From Lachnospiraceae bacterium (GTDB lineage: Bacteria; Bacillota; Clostridia; Lachnospirales; Lachnospiraceae), in assembly GCA_910575035.1 (NCBI GenBank), contig CAJTDL010000010.1, positions 62,001-126,000 on the forward strand: 64,000 nt of DNA, read 5' to 3'. Within the stretch, counting starts at the first letter, position 1, and each line of letters begins with the position of its first letter. A program made the position numbers and the translations under genes. Below the pieces are notes generated by a model. That model ran no database searches. It saw only the letters and a program-made list of their open reading frames with translations, and was not told the DNA's origin. Of the stretch, positions 26,427-35,544 are shown in pieces.

Positions 26427-27245
26427 ATGAAAAAATTTTGGAGTTTATGCGTTATTTTAATGGCCTGTTTTGTTATACCAGGCTGTGGAAGCCCGGATCG
26501 GGAGCAACAAAAGGCTAGTGTACATCCAGAGGTTAAAGCACAGTCAGAGGATGTGCTGGAAGAAGCCAAAGCACAGCGTGAAGAAGTAGTACAGGAAATT
26601 CAGCGTGTCCAAACAGAATGGGATGGAAACTTAGAGGACAGGCAGGAGCCGGAGGAAGCTTCTGCAGATGTAGAAGTACCAGCCCCAAAGCCAGAGGATG
26701 GAGATGGTAGCAAATATCAGGTGGATTTTCTGGGGAATGACAGCAGTAATATCACATCATGCATCTTATATCATGATGGAAAAAAGGAAGCCCTGGACTT
26801 ATCAACAGCAAAAGGAAAGTATTTTATTCAGATGCTTTCCGGGTTTTTTGGGGAGTATGAAAACGGTTATGGCTATTTTAACGGCGGCATGTGCTTGGAC
26901 TGGTTAGAAGAAGTGTCGAAGGAAAAAACAGAAAATTATTACATTAAGCTTCAGATAGAGGATCCAGTTGCAATTACTTTTAAGGAAATTGATCCAGGTG
27001 TAGAAAATACTAGGACTGTAGAGGGATATGATACACTGATTATTGAGGCACAGGTTCATTCTGACATAGAATACCTTATTTTGTTTTGGAACGATGGAAC
27101 AGATGCTTTTTGGGGAGATGCGCCAAATAAAGTAGAAGGGGTGGATTTACCAGAGGAGTTCCAGGCAAAATATGAAGCATGGGAGAAAATCACAGATTGG
27201 GATGCGGCGTTTGCTGAGCTTGAGGCAGAGAAGGAAAATCCATAG
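26427..27245 (+). CDS. Lipoprotein of unknown function
   Basis: 272 residues, ATG after GGAAGGAGGAGCCT. A lipoprotein signal peptide (KKFWSLCVILMACFVIPGC, Cys at 20) is followed by an acidic Gln/Glu-rich helical linker (to about 95) and a globular domain from about 100 onward with YQVDFLGNDSSNITSCILYHDG, EYENGYGYFNGGMCLDW, and FWNDGTDAFWGDAP near the end. I do not recognise the domain. The gene stands alone, with its own terminator, directly upstream of the arabinose operon but in a separate unit. Confidence 0.75.
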   Translation: MKKFWSLCVILMACFVIPGCGSPDREQQKASVHPEVKAQSEDVLEEAKAQREEVVQEIQRVQTEWDGNLEDRQEPEEASADVEVPAPKPEDGDGSKYQVDFLGNDSSNITSCILYHDGKKEALDLSTAKGKYFIQMLSGFFGEYENGYGYFNGGMCLDWLEEVSKEKTENYYIKLQIEDPVAITFKEIDPGVENTRTVEGYDTLIIEAQVHSDIEYLILFWNDGTDAFWGDAPNKVEGVDLPEEFQAKYEAWEKITDWDAAFAELEAEKENP

Positions 27246-27313
27246 CCACAGGATGCCATAGACGGCAGGCTGATCCGGCTTTTTTTCAAAAATAATGTAC
27301 AGGTATGGAAGAT

Positions 27314-27350
27314 TCCCTAATTGTGCGGCTGCATGATTAGGGATTTCCTA
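27314..27350 (+). terminator. Terminator of the lipoprotein gene
   Basis: TCCCTAAT / ATTAGGGA stem with a GC-containing loop (GTGCGGCTGCATG) followed by TTTCCTATTTT. Confidence 0.75.
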
Positions 27351-27470
27351 TTTTAATCATTTTCCTACAATCCCTTTTCCTTGCTCCCGCGTTTTCCCAC
27401 AATTTGCCCAGAAATCCCCCTTTAAAATATCAAAAAGTTGTTAATTTTATTAAAAAAATATCAAAAATCT

Positions 27471-27499
27471 CTTGTATTTCCTTCCATACAAGTTTAAAA
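27471..27499 (+). promoter_or_regulatory. Promoter with overlapping palindrome before araA
   Basis: CTTGTAT (27471-27477) and ATACAAG (27486-27492) form an inverted repeat with an 8-base centre. The left arm contains the -35 candidate TTGTAT, and TAAAAT (27494-27499) is a -10 with 16-base spacing. A repressor bound here would block transcription. The half-site TTGTA/TACAA is like that of AraR-type GntR repressors, but the spacing differs; this assignment is inference. Confidence 0.5.
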
Positions 27500-27575
27500 T
27501 AGAAAGTAAATTGCGGGGGAGGGACATAACCGTAGTTTAATGTTATTAAAAATCACATATCATAGGAGGTTCAAT

Positions 27576-29075
27576 ATGAAATTACAGAGAAATTACAAGT
27601 TTTGGTTCTGCACAGGGTCCCAGGATTTATATGGTGACGAATGCCTGAGGAACGTGGCAGAACATTCCAGAATCATCGTGGAGAAGCTGAATGCATCAGG
27701 CGTCCTGCCTTTTGAGGTAGTCCTGAAGCCCACATTGATTACAAATGAGGTAATCCGTAAAACCTTCAATGAGGCAAATATTGACGAAGATTGCGCTGGC
27801 GTAATTGTATGGTGCCATACCTTCTCTCCGGCAAAATCCTGGATTTTGGGTCTGCAGGAGTACAGGAAGCCATTGCTTCACTTACATACCCAGTTTAATG
27901 AAGAGATTCCATACGACACCATTGACATGGATTTCATGAATGAGAACCAGTCTGCACACGGCGACCGTGAATGGGGCCATATGGTAACCCGCATGGGCAT
28001 TGAGCGTAAGGTAGTGGTAGGGCATTGGACTAGCACTGCTGTTCAGGAAAAGATCGCTTCCTGGATGCGGACAGCCATTGGTATCGTAGAGAGCAGCCAT
28101 GTACGCGTTATGCGTGTGGCAGACAATATGAGGAATGTGGCCGTTACGGAAGGCGATAAGGTAGAAGCCCAGCTGAAGTTTGGCTGGGAAGTAGACGCTT
28201 ATCCTGTAAATGAAATTGCAGAGGCTGTTGGAGCTGTTTCCGAATCGGATACCAATGCATTGGTGGATGAATATTATGATAAATATGAGATTCTGTTGGA
28301 AGGCCGGGATCCAGAGGAGTTCAAGAGGCACGTGGCTGTACAGGCACAGATTGAAATCGGCTTTGAGCGTTTCTTAGAGGAGAAGAATTATCAGGCAATC
28401 GTTACGCACTTCGGCGACTTGGGCGCATTGAAGCAGCTTCCAGGCCTTGCAATCCAGAGGCTGATGGAAAAAGGCTATGGCTTTGGCGCAGAAGGTGACT
28501 GGAAGGTTGCCGCTATGGTACGTATTATGAAATTGATGTCCGCAGGCATGAAGGACGCAAAGGGAACCTCCATGCTGGAGGATTATACTTATAATTTAGT
28601 TCCTGGCAAGGAAGGCATCCTGCAGGCGCATATGCTGGAGATCTGCCCATCCATTTCAGAAGGGCCGATCAGCATCAAGTGCCAGCCGCTTTCCATGGGT
28701 GACAGGGAAGACCCAGCCCGTTTGGTATTTACTTCCAAGGAAGGGCCTGGTATTGCAACATCCCTGATCGACCTGGGCGACAGGTTCCGCCTGCTGATCA
28801 ATTCTGTGGACTGCAAGAAGGTTGAGAAGCCAATGCCTAAGCTTCCTGTTGCAACTGCATTCTGGACACCGAAGCCTGATTTTGCAACTGGCTGCGAAGC
28901 ATGGATCCTGGCAGGCGGCGCACACCATACTGCATTCTCCTATGACGTGACTGCAGAGCAGATGGGCGACTGGGCAGCAGCTATGGGCATTGAGGCTGTA
29001 TTTATTGATGAAAAGACAAATATCCGTGACTTCAAGAGAGACTTAATGTTAGGGAATGTTGTTTTTGGAAAATAG
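27576..29075 (+). CDS. araA: L-arabinose isomerase
   Basis: 499 residues, normal length. ATG 27576 follows ATAGGAGGTTC; twelve upstream codons in frame have no ribosome site. N-terminal block FWFCTGSQDLYGDECL, then GVIVWCHTFSPAKSWI, LHTQFNEEIPYDTIDMDFMNENQSAHGDREWG (with the metal-binding region further on EGDWKVAAMVR and HMLEICPSI) and GGAHHTAFSYDV near the end, which supplies conserved metal-binding histidines. It interconverts L-arabinose and L-ribulose. It is the first gene of a six-gene run. Confidence 0.97.
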   Translation: MKLQRNYKFWFCTGSQDLYGDECLRNVAEHSRIIVEKLNASGVLPFEVVLKPTLITNEVIRKTFNEANIDEDCAGVIVWCHTFSPAKSWILGLQEYRKPLLHLHTQFNEEIPYDTIDMDFMNENQSAHGDREWGHMVTRMGIERKVVVGHWTSTAVQEKIASWMRTAIGIVESSHVRVMRVADNMRNVAVTEGDKVEAQLKFGWEVDAYPVNEIAEAVGAVSESDTNALVDEYYDKYEILLEGRDPEEFKRHVAVQAQIEIGFERFLEEKNYQAIVTHFGDLGALKQLPGLAIQRLMEKGYGFGAEGDWKVAAMVRIMKLMSAGMKDAKGTSMLEDYTYNLVPGKEGILQAHMLEICPSISEGPISIKCQPLSMGDREDPARLVFTSKEGPGIATSLIDLGDRFRLLINSVDCKKVEKPMPKLPVATAFWTPKPDFATGCEAWILAGGAHHTAFSYDVTAEQMGDWAAAMGIEAVFIDEKTNIRDFKRDLMLGNVVFGK

Positions 29076-29129
29076 GGCACGCCTTATTAGAATGGGGTTA
29101 GATGGTATCCAAGAAAGAGAGGAAATGTT

Positions 29130-29783
29130 ATGAAGTTTTTTATTGACACAGCGAATGTGGATGATATTCGTAAAGCAAATGATATGGGCGTAATTTGCGG
29201 TGTGACAACCAACCCTTCTTTGATTGCAAAAGAGGGTCGGGATTTTAATGAGGTTATCAAAGAAATCACCACAATCGTGGACGGGCCGATCAGCGGTGAG
29301 GTAAAGGCCACTACCACGGAAGCAGAGGGAATGATCAAAGAGGGGCGTGAAATTGCAGCGATCCATCCAAATATGATTGTGAAAATCCCAATGACAGTGG
29401 AAGGGTTAAAGGCTGTTAAGGTGCTGGCTTCCGAAGGCATTAAGACTAATGTAACACTGATTTTCACTGCAAACCAGGCATTGCTGGCAGCAAGGGCTGG
29501 AGCTAGTTATGTATCCCCATTCTTAGGACGTTTAGATGACATCAATCAGAATGGTACCAGCTTGATTGAGGATATTGCAAATATTTTTGCAAATTATGAC
29601 CTGAATACGGAAATTATTGCAGCGAGCGTGCGTAATCCAGTCCATGTGACAGAATGCGCCCTTGCAGGGGCAGATATCGCAACTGTTCCATACAGTGTGA
29701 TTGAGCAGATGACAAAGCATCCAATGACAGATATCGGAATTGAAAAGTTCAAGAAGGATTACCTGGCAGTATTCGGTGAGTAA
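29130..29783 (+). CDS. fsa: Fructose-6-phosphate aldolase / transaldolase (MipB/TalC family)
   Basis: 217 residues, the short single-domain transaldolase form. [16 protein letters not shown] start, [13 protein letters not shown], Schiff-base Lys85 in VKIPMT, and [34 protein letters not shown] 29130 lies 54 bases after araA. In this operon with both transketolase subunits a transaldolase role (sedoheptulose-7-P plus glyceraldehyde-3-P to erythrose-4-P and fructose-6-P) is more likely than F6P aldolase activity, although the family covers both. Confidence 0.93.
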   Translation: MKFFIDTANVDDIRKANDMGVICGVTTNPSLIAKEGRDFNEVIKEITTIVDGPISGEVKATTTEAEGMIKEGREIAAIHPNMIVKIPMTVEGLKAVKVLASEGIKTNVTLIFTANQALLAARAGASYVSPFLGRLDDINQNGTSLIEDIANIFANYDLNTEIIAASVRNPVHVTECALAGADIATVPYSVIEQMTKHPMTDIGIEKFKKDYLAVFGE

Positions 29784-29882
29784 TTTCAGCAAATAGCAGT
29801 TCATAGGATGCAAAGGCTGGCATAATGCATGTAGGAAAAGGCATTATGCTGGCGGTTAGCAAAAAATAAAGGAGACATTTTA

Positions 29883-30722
29883 ATGGAAAACTTAGAACTT
29901 CAGAAAACAGCCAACGAAATCCGCAAGGGCATCGTGACTGCTGTCCATGCGGCAAAGGCAGGACATCCCGGCGGATCCCTTTCAGCGACAGAGGTATTTA
30001 CATATTTGTATTTTGAGGAAATGAATATTGATCCCAAGGATCCCAAGAAGGCAGACCGTGACCGTTTTGTATTGTCCAAAGGGCATACGGCTCCTGGCCT
30101 TTATTCTACCCTTGCAAACCGTGGGTATTTCCCAGTGGAGGATTTGAAGACACTGCGTCAGATTGGATCCCATTTACAGGGGCATCCCTGTATCCAGCAT
30201 ACGCCTGGCATTGACATGTCCAGCGGCTCTTTAGGGCAGGGAATCTCCACAGCAGTTGGCATGGCATTATCTGCAAAGTTAAGCAATGATGGCTACCGCG
30301 TATACACTCTCTTAGGTGACGGCGAGATCCAGGAAGGCCAGGTATGGGAGGCTTCCATGTTTGCAGGCCACCGCAAGCTGGATAACCTTGTTGTAATCGT
30401 AGACAACAATGGGCTGCAGATTGATGGCAGGATTGAGGATGTATGCTCCCCGTATCCAATTGCAGATAAGTTTAAGGCATTTAATTTCCATGTAATTGAA
30501 GTGGCGGACGGCAATGATTTTGACCAGCTCAGGGCAGCCTTCAAAGAGGCAAGGGAAACAAAGGGAATGCCGGCTGCAATCATTATGAAGACAGTAAAAG
30601 GTAAAGGGATTTCTTACATGGAGAACCAGGCAGGATGGCATGGTAAAGCTCCAAACGATGAGCAGTATGCACAGGCAATGGAAGAATTAGAGAAGGCAGG
30701 TGAAGCATTATGTCAGAAGTAA
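29883..30722 (+). CDS. Transketolase, N-terminal (TPP-binding) subunit
   Basis: 279 residues. This is the split transketolase found in many Clostridia and archaea. It carries the TPP/Mg motif GDGEIQEGQVWEA...VVIVDNNG and the start AKAGHPGGSLSATEVFTYLYF, as well as LSKGHTAPGLYSTLANRG. ATG 29883 follows AAAGGAGAC. The last 13 bases overlap the start of the C-terminal subunit gene, so the two are translated together. The enzyme moves two-carbon units between xylulose-5-P and aldoses. Confidence 0.96.
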   Translation: MENLELQKTANEIRKGIVTAVHAAKAGHPGGSLSATEVFTYLYFEEMNIDPKDPKKADRDRFVLSKGHTAPGLYSTLANRGYFPVEDLKTLRQIGSHLQGHPCIQHTPGIDMSSGSLGQGISTAVGMALSAKLSNDGYRVYTLLGDGEIQEGQVWEASMFAGHRKLDNLVVIVDNNGLQIDGRIEDVCSPYPIADKFKAFNFHVIEVADGNDFDQLRAAFKEARETKGMPAAIIMKTVKGKGISYMENQAGWHGKAPNDEQYAQAMEELEKAGEALCQK

Positions 30723-31654
30723 AGAAAATAGCAACCAGAGCCAGCTACGGCAATGCGCTGGTAGAGCTTGGTAAGAAGCATGACAATCTGGTAGTTCTGG
30801 ATGCGGATCTTGCAGCAGCTACCCAAACAGGTGTATTTAAGAAGGAATTTCCTGAAAGGCATATTGACTGCGGAATCGCGGAGTGTAACATGATGGGTAT
30901 CGCAGCAGGCATCGCTACCACAGGGAAGGTGCCGTTTGTAAGCTCCTTTGCCATGTTTGCAGCGGGCAGGGCTTTTGAGCAGGTAAGGAACTCTGTGGGT
31001 TATCCCCATTTAAACGTAAAAATCGGCGCAACCCATGCAGGGATTTCCGTTGGAGAAGACGGTGCATCCCACCAGTGTAACGAAGATATCGCATTGATGC
31101 GTACGATCCCAGGCATGACCGTGATTAACCCTTCGGATGATGTAGAGGCAAAGGCAGCCGTAGAGGCGGCTTATGAAATGGAAGGCCCTGTATATTTGAG
31201 GTTTGGCCGTTTGGCTGTTCCTGTAATCAATGACAGGGAAGATTATAAATTTGAAGTAGGCAAGGGAGTCCTCTTAAGGGAAGGCAAGGATGTTACGATT
31301 GTGGCAACTGGGCTGTGCGTAGGCGCTTCCTTAGAGGCAGCGGAGAAATTGGCGGCAGGTGGGATCAGCGCAGAGGTGATCAATATCCACACCATTAAGC
31401 CTCTGGATGAAGACATCATCCTGAAGTCCGCAAAGAAAACAGGCAAAGTAGTAACCGCAGAAGAGCATTCCATTATCGGCGGGCTGGGAAGCGCAGTTTG
31501 TGACTGCCTGAGTGCAAAGGCACCTACCCCAGTTTGCAAGATCGGCGTAAATGACACTTATGGCGAGTCTGGCCCGGCAGTAAAGCTGTTAGAGAAATAT
31601 GGGCTTGACGCACAGGGTATTTATGAGAAGGTTAAGGGATTTGTACAGGCTTAA
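30710..31654 (+). CDS. Transketolase, C-terminal subunit
   Basis: 314 residues. Contains the pyrimidine-binding domain (LDADLAAATQTGVFKKEFPERHIDCGIAECNMMGIAAGIA, with the catalytic Glu in GIAECNM) and the transketolase C-terminal domain (VTAEEHSIIGGLGSAVCD). Start ATG 30710 follows AGGTGAAGC inside the preceding gene. Together with the N-terminal subunit it forms the full enzyme. Confidence 0.96.
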   Translation: MSEVKKIATRASYGNALVELGKKHDNLVVLDADLAAATQTGVFKKEFPERHIDCGIAECNMMGIAAGIATTGKVPFVSSFAMFAAGRAFEQVRNSVGYPHLNVKIGATHAGISVGEDGASHQCNEDIALMRTIPGMTVINPSDDVEAKAAVEAAYEMEGPVYLRFGRLAVPVINDREDYKFEVGKGVLLREGKDVTIVATGLCVGASLEAAEKLAAGGISAEVINIHTIKPLDEDIILKSAKKTGKVVTAEEHSIIGGLGSAVCDCLSAKAPTPVCKIGVNDTYGESGPAVKLLEKYGLDAQGIYEKVKGFVQA

Positions 31655-32072
31655 AGGCCTGCCGCAGATTCTCCAATGGATGATATGCATTTATGAGAAG
31701 GTAAAATAGAGCAAAAGCAATAGGAAGCGTAAAGGGGTTTGCGCAACAAAATAAGCTTTTAGATTGGCAAATGTACACATGGATTGGAATGTAATAGAGT
31801 TTGTGTAACAGCCAGTGTACACATTGATTAGAGTGCGAAGGGGTTTGCCAATAATCAATGTTATGACAGGTTCATAATTTGGCAGGGAATGGGAGGCGTG
31901 TCCAGGGGGTTTCATTTCGTAAACATTGGCTATAACGGCAGACGCCACTGAACAGGACGGATTGAAACGCTGCATGGGCACGCCTTTTGTTTTCATTTTA
32001 TTAGAGAAGCAATCATTGTATTTTGCTTCTAAGATTTATTACGAATGGGTGTAAGAAAGGAGAAGTCTTAAC
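31655..32072 (+). other. Intergenic leader before araB with degenerate repeats
   Basis: A short partial duplicate of the end of the transketolase gene (TTTATGAGAAGGT at 31618 and 31690) is followed by degenerate repeats built on GTACACATTGATTAGAGTG and AAGGGGTTTGC (31728-31850). Then comes the nested stem structure at 31894-31985. No gene is seen. Confidence 0.5.
31894..31998 (+). promoter_or_regulatory. Nested stem structure with T-tract upstream of araB
   Basis: The outer stem AGGCGTGTCC / GGGCACGCCT (one mismatch) encloses an inner stem GTTTCA / TGAAAC; the outer stem is followed by TTTGTTTTCATTTTATT. It could be an internal terminator or attenuator, lowering araB-araD relative to araA-tkt. 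It does not match a riboswitch class I know. Confidence 0.45.
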
Positions 32073-33674
32073 ATGGAAAAAAGCCATATCATAGAGGATA
32101 TTCAAAATGGGAAAACTGCTCTTGGCATTGAGTTTGGCTCTACCAGGATCAAAGCAGTCCTGGTGGGGAGCGACAATACGCCAATAGCATCTGGAGCCCA
32201 TGATTGGGAGAACCAGCTGGAGAACCATATCTGGACCTACAGCCTGGATGCTATCTGGAATGGCTTGCAGGATTGCTACCAGAAAATGGCAGAGGATGTA
32301 AAGGCACAGTATGGGGTCACATTGACAAAGATTGGGGCGCTGGGCTTCAGCGCAATGATGCATGGCTATATGGCATTTAATAAAGACAATGAGTTGCTGG
32401 TTCCCTTCCGTACCTGGAGGAACACCATTACCGAAGAAGCTTCTAAGAAGCTGACAGAGGTATTCCAGTATAATATTCCCCAGAGGTGGAGCATTGCCCA
32501 TCTGTATCAGGCAATTTTAAATAAAGAAGCGCATGTAAGCGATGTGGCATATTTCACCACATTGGCAGGTTATGTACATTGGAAACTGACTGGGCAGCAG
32601 GTGCTGGGCGTAGGCGAGGCTTCTGGTATGTTCCCCATTGACATTGCAACCGGGGATTTTGACAAGAAGATGATCGGGCAGTTCAATGAATTGATTGCAT
32701 CAGAGGGCTTTTCCTGGAAATTAGAAGATATTATGCCAAAGGTATTGAATGCTGGCGATGATGCAGGCACATTAACGGAAGAAGGAGCGAAGTTGTTAGA
32801 TACCGCAGGCAATCTCCAGGCAGGCATCCCTGTTTGCCCGCCAGAAGGTGATGCAGGCACCGGAATGGTAGCTACCAAGAGCGTGGCACAACGTACCGGG
32901 AATGTTTCTGCAGGCACGTCTGTATTTGCCATGGCAGTACTGGAGAAGAACCTGAAGAAGGTGCATCCGGAAATTGATATGGTAACCACGCCGGATGGCA
33001 GCCTGGTGGCAATGGTGCATTGCAATAACTGTACCTCTGACCTGAATGCATGGGTAAACCTGTTTAAGGAATTTGCGGAGAGCTTTGGCGTGGAAGTGGA
33101 TATGACCAAGCTGTTTTCCGTACTGTACAACAAGGCTTTGGAAGGCGATGACGACTGCGGCGGATTGCTGGCATACAATTATTTCTCTGGAGAGCATATC
33201 ACAGGCTTTGAGGAAGGCCGTCCTTTATTTGTCCGTACACCGGACAGCAAGTTCAGCCTTGCAAACTTTATGAGGGTACACCTGTTTACAGCCCTTGGCG
33301 CATTGAAGACGGGCCTGGATATTCTGTTGAAGGAAGAAGATGTCCAATTGGATGAGCTGATGGGACATGGCGGCTTGTTCAAGACCAAAGGCGTTGGGCA
33401 GAAGGTAATGGCGGCAGCTGTAAACGTGCCTGTTTCAGTTATGGAGACAGCAGGTGAAGGCGGCGCATGGGGCATTGCCCTATTAGCTTCCTATATGGTC
33501 AATAAAGGGGAAGGCGAATCTTTATCCCATTACCTGGATGAGAAAGTATTCGCTGGCCAGGAAAGCGTAACCCTGCAGCCAGAAGCGAAGGATGTGGCAG
33601 GATTTGACACATTTATCAAGCGGTACAGCGAAGGGCTCCCGATTGAGCGGGCAGCCGTTGACAGCCTGAAATAA
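32073..33674 (+). CDS. araB: FGGY-family L-ribulokinase
   Basis: 533 residues, ATG after AAAGGAGAAG. FGGY kinase core: phosphate-1 motif [42 protein letters not shown], the adenosine-phosphate loop [26 protein letters not shown], and [17 protein letters not shown]. It belongs to the clostridial FGGY group that lies with araA and araD and phosphorylates L-ribulose; it is not the classical E. coli AraB subfamily, so the specificity rests on context. Confidence 0.88.
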   Translation: MEKSHIIEDIQNGKTALGIEFGSTRIKAVLVGSDNTPIASGAHDWENQLENHIWTYSLDAIWNGLQDCYQKMAEDVKAQYGVTLTKIGALGFSAMMHGYMAFNKDNELLVPFRTWRNTITEEASKKLTEVFQYNIPQRWSIAHLYQAILNKEAHVSDVAYFTTLAGYVHWKLTGQQVLGVGEASGMFPIDIATGDFDKKMIGQFNELIASEGFSWKLEDIMPKVLNAGDDAGTLTEEGAKLLDTAGNLQAGIPVCPPEGDAGTGMVATKSVAQRTGNVSAGTSVFAMAVLEKNLKKVHPEIDMVTTPDGSLVAMVHCNNCTSDLNAWVNLFKEFAESFGVEVDMTKLFSVLYNKALEGDDDCGGLLAYNYFSGEHITGFEEGRPLFVRTPDSKFSLANFMRVHLFTALGALKTGLDILLKEEDVQLDELMGHGGLFKTKGVGQKVMAAAVNVPVSVMETAGEGGAWGIALLASYMVNKGEGESLSHYLDEKVFAGQESVTLQPEAKDVAGFDTFIKRYSEGLPIERAAVDSLK

Positions 33675-33780
33675 AGTCCCGGTGCAGCGTGGCTGTATGC
33701 TAGGAGATGCATAGAATAAAAATTGGCCGTGGCTGCATGGGCTATGCGGCCTTTGGCCAGAAGGATAGAGAGGGAACGAT

Positions 33781-34482
33781 ATGTTAGAAGAACTGAAAAA
33801 AGCAGTCTATGAAGCAAATATGGATTTGCCCCGTTATGGCCTTGTGACCTTTACCTGGGGAAATGTCAGCGGCATTGACAGGGAAAAGGGATTGTTTGTA
33901 ATCAAGCCAAGCGGCGTGGATTATGAGAAGTTAAAGCCAGAGGATATGGTAGTGATCGATTTGGAAGGCAACAAGGTGGAGGGAAGGTATAACCCATCCT
34001 CTGACACAGCGACCCATTTGGAGCTGTACAAGGCCTTTCCGGAAATCGGCGGCGTGGTGCATACCCATTCCTCCTATGCCACAAGCTGGGCACAGGCAGG
34101 CAGGAGCATTCCCTGCTATGGAACTACCCATGCGGATTATATGTATGGGGAAATCCCATGTGTGCGCTGCCTGACAAAGGAAGAAATTGACGGCGCATAT
34201 GAGGAGAATACAGGGCATTTGATTGTGGATTCCTTCCAGGAAATGGGCAAGGATGTAATGGCAGTGCCAGCTGTGCTCTGCAAGAACCATGGCCCTTTTG
34301 CATGGGGCAAGGATGCCCATGAGGCAGTGCACAATGCAGTGGTATTAGAGGAAGTGGCTAAGATGGCATACCGTGCAGAGACCATCAACCCACGGATCCA
34401 GCCAGCGCCCCAGGAATTGCAGGATAAGCATTACTATAGGAAGCATGGGGCAAATGCTTATTATGGGCAGAAGGAAGATTAG
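33781..34482 (+). CDS. araD: L-ribulose-5-phosphate 4-epimerase
   Basis: 233 residues, class II aldolase/adducin family. Conserved parts: [27 protein letters not shown], zinc ligands in [16 protein letters not shown] and the third His in KNHGPFAWG. It converts L-ribulose-5-P to D-xylulose-5-P, the substrate of the transketolase encoded upstream. ATG 33781 follows AGAGAGGGAACG. It ends the operon; a terminator follows about 90 bases on. Confidence 0.96.
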   Translation: MLEELKKAVYEANMDLPRYGLVTFTWGNVSGIDREKGLFVIKPSGVDYEKLKPEDMVVIDLEGNKVEGRYNPSSDTATHLELYKAFPEIGGVVHTHSSYATSWAQAGRSIPCYGTTHADYMYGEIPCVRCLTKEEIDGAYEENTGHLIVDSFQEMGKDVMAVPAVLCKNHGPFAWGKDAHEAVHNAVVLEEVAKMAYRAETINPRIQPAPQELQDKHYYRKHGANAYYGQKED

Positions 34483-34571
34483 GGATTTCAGGCAAGGAAG
34501 TTAAAAAATATAATTATAGAAAAAAGATAGGCTGTAATTATAAAAGTATGGGATAGTAACAGCAGGATTTT

Positions 34572-34638
34572 GAGAAAGGTATTTCCTAGGCGAATGTTTG
34601 CGGATGTGTATGGCAATGCTTAGGAATACCTTTTTCTA
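34572..34638 (+). terminator. Terminator of the arabinose operon
   Basis: AGAAAGGTATTTCCTAGG pairs with CTTAGGAATACCTTTTTCT around a 28-base loop; the right arm contains five T. It lies 90 bases past araD. Confidence 0.65.
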
Positions 34639-34754
34639 ATAGTTGCAAACAATGCTACTGGGCTGGAATGTTAAAGATTAGAATGTTAAAGGCTGGAATG
34701 CCCAAAGCTATGGTTTGTATGGCATAATGTTGGTATGGGAGATTGGGGGAAGAA

Positions 34755-34860
34755 ATGTTTGGAAGAAATCGAAAAAATGAAGAGAAGTTGTATTATTATA
34801 ATTATCCGAACATTGGAGATATTTTGAATGTGATCCTGGTGGAACAGCTGTTTCGGATGG
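34755..34860 (+). pseudogene. Polysaccharide pyruvyl transferase, N-terminal fragment
   Basis: ATG 34755 with GGGGGAAG before it starts a frame reading KLYYYNYPNIGDILNVILVEQLF. The pattern NxGDxLNxxLVxxLF is the start of polysaccharide pyruvyl transferase family proteins. After about 35 codons the similarity stops and the DNA continues as an acyltransferase remnant. Confidence 0.55.
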
Positions 34861-35424
34861 GAGGGAAAGTTGGCCTGGTTAGTCCTGTTGTGTTCCTTAT
34901 GTCTGTATTTTGGGGCAGAAAGGCTGCCAGGGGAGTTTCAGATCCGTGCTGCTGCTTCGTATCAGGTTTATTTTTTTGTGGGAGTGCTCTGGAATAAATA
35001 TTTTGGAAGGATTATGCTTTTCCTGCAAAGATTATGGGCAATGCCAATTTTGTCTGTTCTGGTATTTGGGGCAGTGTATGGCAATTGCCAGGGAGGGAGC
35101 CTTTGGGAGAAATTTGCCTGTGCAGTGGCAGGGATTGTTATGGCGCTTAGTTTCTGTGGATGCATTGGCAGGAAGGGGCTGGCAGAGGGCATGTTTGTGA
35201 AGCGGGTGAATAAAAATAGTTATGGGATTTATTTTTTCCATCCGATGATCATATATGTTTTGTTTTGGGGAACATACCATTATAGGGTTTCTCCAATTGT
35301 GCTGAGTGCAGGGTATTTTCCTGCTGGCATTTTTTGCGTCTTATATACTGACAGAAGCGGTGCAGGCAGTGCATTTAGGAGTGGTTATAGGAGAGTAGCG
35401 GCCTTTATGTTATGTTGCGGATAA
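34861..35424 (+). pseudogene. Acyltransferase-3 type membrane protein, C-terminal remnant
   Basis: The open frame encodes membrane helices (MAWLVLLCSLCLYFGAERL, YQVYFFVGVLWNKYFG, FACAVAGIVMALSFCGC) and the hallmark ending NKNSYGIYFFHPMIIYVLFWG of O-acyltransferases that modify glycans. The N-terminal catalytic half is absent. Near 35330 the frame shifts: the true continuation (ASYILTEAVQAVHLGVVIGE) is in another frame. It is thus broken at both ends. Confidence 0.65.
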
Positions 35425-35544
35425 ATGATTGGGATACAGAAGAGGGCATAGTATAGAAGTTCTGTTAAGCTGTGCCGTAAGTGCGTTTTTAGAGTATCCA
35501 GGGAGTGTAGTATATAGGGAGGCAAGAAAGGAGGGACATGGGAT

